This document shows, piece after piece, positions 60,801-64,000 of a stretch of 64,000 bases of DNA. Position 1 is the first letter of the stretch. Every line of letters begins with the position of its first letter. The stretch spans positions 625,001 through 689,000 of the forward strand of contig NC_133400.1 in the NCBI RefSeq assembly GCF_047511655.1, written 5' to 3'. The notes under the pieces were generated by a model, which saw nothing but the letters and a program-made list of their open reading frames with translations, was not told the origin of the DNA and ran no database searches. Both the position numbers and the translations under genes were made by a program. Source of the DNA: Castor canadensis (Eukaryota > Chordata > Mammalia > Rodentia > Castoridae).

Positions 60801-63800
60801 TCTCCACTGCCCAGGCAGATGCTTTCACCCTGTCCAGCTGCTGCCAAACCAGTCAGGCTCCCACCCCTCTGCCAGCTGCTGCGGCTGGACGCCCACGGGC
60901 TTGGCACCAGCTGTGTGCGGTTAAGGCAGAGCCTGGGAGCCCTGGGTCCTCTGCCTGTTCACAACCCAAGTTCACGAGGTCACCAGAACCACAGAGCCTT
61001 GGCAGGGCCCTTTGCCCAGATCAGAGGCCATGGTGGGTGTGGGTGGGTGCCTGCCAGGCGGCCCCAGCCAGCTTCCGGCTCTCGGGGTGTCTTTTCCCAG
61101 CTTATCCTTTGTCCTCCTGCCCCACCCCCTTCCCAGAAGACGTGGCAGGCTGGGGGGCAAGGCTAGGAGCTGCCTTTGGTAGCTCAGGACATCCGGTGCT
61201 TGGGACAAAGGCACATGGACACAGGCAGCTCACAGAACCCCCCATGTTCATGGCAGAGGGCAAGGACAAAGCACCCAGAAGGTAGATTTTGTGGGCAGAT
61301 ACTGCTGGACCCCTGTGCAGTCCCCCCATGCCAAGTCAGGCTAAGGGATGTAGTGAACCCTCTTTCCAAAGTAGGTACCCAATGCTAGCCCCAGCTTACC
61401 CTGTCCCTGTCTAATCACGCATCCTAAGACAACAGCCTAGAAGCCCCAGAGATGCCCCGGACAACTGGTCAGTGCCCCTCCTGGGAGCCTCAGAGTGACA
61501 AAGCTCCTGCCACTGCTCCAAGTCTGGCAGAGGTGCTGGTCACCAGGGAGGCAAAACTGACCACAAGGAGACTGAGGTCTCCTGGCTAAGAACGCCAGAT
61601 GCCCACTCCCTCTTGGCACAGAGTGGACAGAGCTAGAGGTCTCTGTGGGGCTCCTGCAGGTTTCTGCTAGGGGTCCAGTGGTAGACAGGCGAGGAGAGGG
61701 GCAGGGCTTAGGTGGGGGCCTGGCTGGACATTTGCTGATGGGTACAGCTGCCTGGCCCATAGCGAGCATCCTGGTTGGACAAAGAGGAGAGGAAGATTTC
61801 TCTCATGGGCATGTTTCAGGGACAACCTTCAAAGAAGGACCTTCCTAGGTTCCACTATGTGTCCTATGGAAGCGTGTGTGAGGTTCACTTGGGAGGGGGA
61901 CAGGAAGTCCATGCCCAGCTCCTCTCAAGCTTCTCATGCCTGAGTCCCTCCCCCTACACTGGAATCCACAGCCACCATTCCTGGATGACCAGCGTGCCAG
62001 GAATGGACCCAGCTGTCAGCCAGGCCCAGAGCGGCCCCACATTCCCCCTTCAGGACCACCCTGTCCAGCTGCTGCCGTCGTCAGAGAAGGGGTGAGGAGG
62101 GGGTGGACAGGCAGCTGTTCTTGCCTGTCCACCCTGCCCTGCCCGTGGCACTGCCCGTGACAGTATATACTCTTCTCACACCCTGTGCCTAAAACCACAA
62201 GCCACGTCTTTAGGCCTCAGCCACTGTTGCACAGGCCACAGGATGGAGGCCTGCTGTGCATGAGGCTTCTTCCTGGCACCCTGGCACTGCCCAGTGGGCC
62301 TTTCCTGCAAAGCCCCCAGAGGTGCTGCCAAGGTCTCGTCGCTCCTCCAGAGACCATGTGACTCCCAATGCCCAGACACAGGTGTGGGGTGGGAGGGCGA
62401 CCCCGTAGGTGGGAGTCTGAAACATTCATGTGTCCCCATCTCCTCTGGTCCCCAGAAAGGTTGGGGTCCTAGGTGTAGGCCAGCCACTAGGGACAGGTGG
62501 GGGCAGGAGGTGGACAGGGGCCCATTCTGAACACACTGTGTAGCCCCTGATACCTCCATAGGCCTCAGGGGCCTCAGGTTTTAGAGGGGACCTGAGAGTG
62601 ACTGCCTCATCCAAGGCCACAGAGTGGGCTGTGAATTCACGCAGCCCCCAACTGAGGACCCACTGGAGACAGCCCTGCTAGGCTGGCCAGGGGCTCACAG
62701 AGCTGCAGGAAGGAGTGACCAGAAGGCAGCCTCAGTCTCAGGACCAATGTGGATGAGAGTGGACAAAGATCTGAAAGCTGAGCTGTGGGGAGCGGGGAGG
62801 GTAGGCACACACATTTTGGTGGGTCTGGGAGACGCTGCCTTCACACTGGAGCTAATTTCAGCCACACTGCTGTGCTGCAAGCCCAAGAGGCCGGGCCCCC
62901 ACCAGGGTCCCCCACCCCCACCTGACTTCTGGGCTTCCATCTGCCTGGGGGAGGGGGAATTCTGCAACAGTCCTGGTTGGGGAAGAAGGGACAGGGGAGG
63001 GGAAGAGGAATCTGGTTCTCCCCACCCCACAGCAGAGTCCATTGGGCCTATAGAAAGAGACCCCCCACACCCAAAGGAGTGGGGCCTTCCAGGAATGTCT
63101 AACAAGCACCCAGCCTTGGGGGCGCTGGCCAGGAATGCTGTCCCTTCAGGAAGTGGGCAGTGGATTCCATCCCAAGGGGTTGGGAGCATCCGGGCCCACT
63201 GAGGCTGTGGCGTCCATGCACAGGGTGCAGGAGTGTGAACTTTAGGCAGCCTAGCTGTGTTGTGCTGCTGTCTCCAAGCAGGGGTAATAAGGGGCCCCAA
63301 AGCCAGGGGTGGAGGTGTGGCTGGAGCTGTGGAGCTGGTGCCCTGAGGGCAGCTGCTGCAGGCTGGTCAGTGCCCAGTCAGCTGCCAGGGACTGAAACCT
63401 GAGTCCACCAGCCAGAGCAGCAAGGTGGGAATTCAAGTGGACTCACGAAACCATGGGTGGGTGTATCATTGCCTGGCCACCCCAGAACCATACAACAACT
63501 GAGGGTGGTAAACACGGTGCTGGCCCTTTGTGCTTACTATCGGTCACACATAAGGCTGTCCACAACATCATCTCAATCATGGTTTGATCCTGTAGCTTGG
63601 CAGGGGCCACAGAGACCATATTCTCTGCTCCCAGGCCCAGCTCAGTGCCACCCGGCAGCCTAAGACATGAGAGACCTGACCTTGTTCAGGGAGTGCCCAT
63701 GTGAAGAGGCCAGGGTGCCAGGAGTTGAAAGATTTGGGACCCCAGGCCCCATCAGCCTTCAATCACTGCTGCAGAGTGTCCAGCTGGACACAAAGGCACA

Positions 63801-64000
63801 GCAGCTGTACTGGGCTGGGACACCACCAACATGGACTGGGTGTGTGGGCTCTCTGGGCTGAGCCTTCCCATGGGAGAGGTGGTCTTCAAAAACCTGAGTT
63901 CTGGGAGGGCAGAGCCTGCAGCCGCCCTGCTGGCCAGGAAGGATCATGGAGGGGAGGCTGACACCACCCAAGACCAACAAGGACTGTGCACTAACTCTGG
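57899..64000 (-). other. Unique sequence, read as CDH15 intron 1
   Basis: Six kilobases follow the acceptor of CDH15 exon 2 with no SINE or LINE recognised and no frame resembling a cadherin signal-peptide exon. No CpG island marks a promoter. The first exon should therefore lie beyond 64000 on this reading. Confidence 0.6.

Overview
This is a piece of a mammalian nuclear genome, almost certainly from a rodent. Two protein-coding genes with normal GT/AG introns can be read exon by exon: ANKRD11 on the plus strand and CDH15 (M-cadherin) on the minus strand. They point towards each other. Between them lies the decayed remnant of SLC22A31. The order ANKRD11, SLC22A31, CDH15 is the one I know from human 16q24.3. 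The short interspersed repeats are tRNA-derived ID-type units, B1-type (7SL-derived) units and fused B1-ID composites. From memory this mix fits Castorimorpha or a related non-murine rodent lineage, with beaver as the best guess. The predicted CDH15 length (about 785 residues with an assumed exon 1) also fits the rodent protein better than the human one.

Layout. Bases 1-4429 are intron of ANKRD11. Bases 4430-23292 hold its last nine coding exons, including a 6590-base exon at 8999-15588; the 3' UTR runs to about 24115. The first ~75 codons lie upstream of the window. Bases 24.1-26.3 kb are intergenic. Bases 26.3-42 kb are a repeat-dense block: about 30 SINEs are inserted into old, broken L1-type LINE sequence. 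Two younger L1 3' ends sit there too, each with a perfect target-site duplication; a third young copy lies in an ANKRD11 intron. Bases 42.1-42.9 kb are a CpG-rich stretch containing a degenerate minisatellite of GC boxes. Bases 44.25-45.44 kb hold recognisable exons of SLC22A31 carrying frameshifts. Bases 46.4-57.9 kb hold CDH15 exons 14 to 2 on the minus strand. The rest, to 64000, is unique sequence that I read as CDH15 intron 1; its first exon was not found.

How the genes relate. ANKRD11 is a nuclear chromatin cofactor and CDH15 a calcium-dependent muscle adhesion protein. They are neighbours, not partners in a pathway. SLC22A31 would be an organic-ion-transporter-like membrane protein, and in this genome it appears to be a unitary pseudogene.

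I found no novel multi-gene system. The observations most worth checking are the SLC22A31 decay with a retained CpG island, two GC-rich minisatellites (one fills most of CDH15 intron 11 up to a splice donor), and three young L1 insertions with clear integration footprints. Statements comparing with human or mouse proteins come from memory, not from an alignment.
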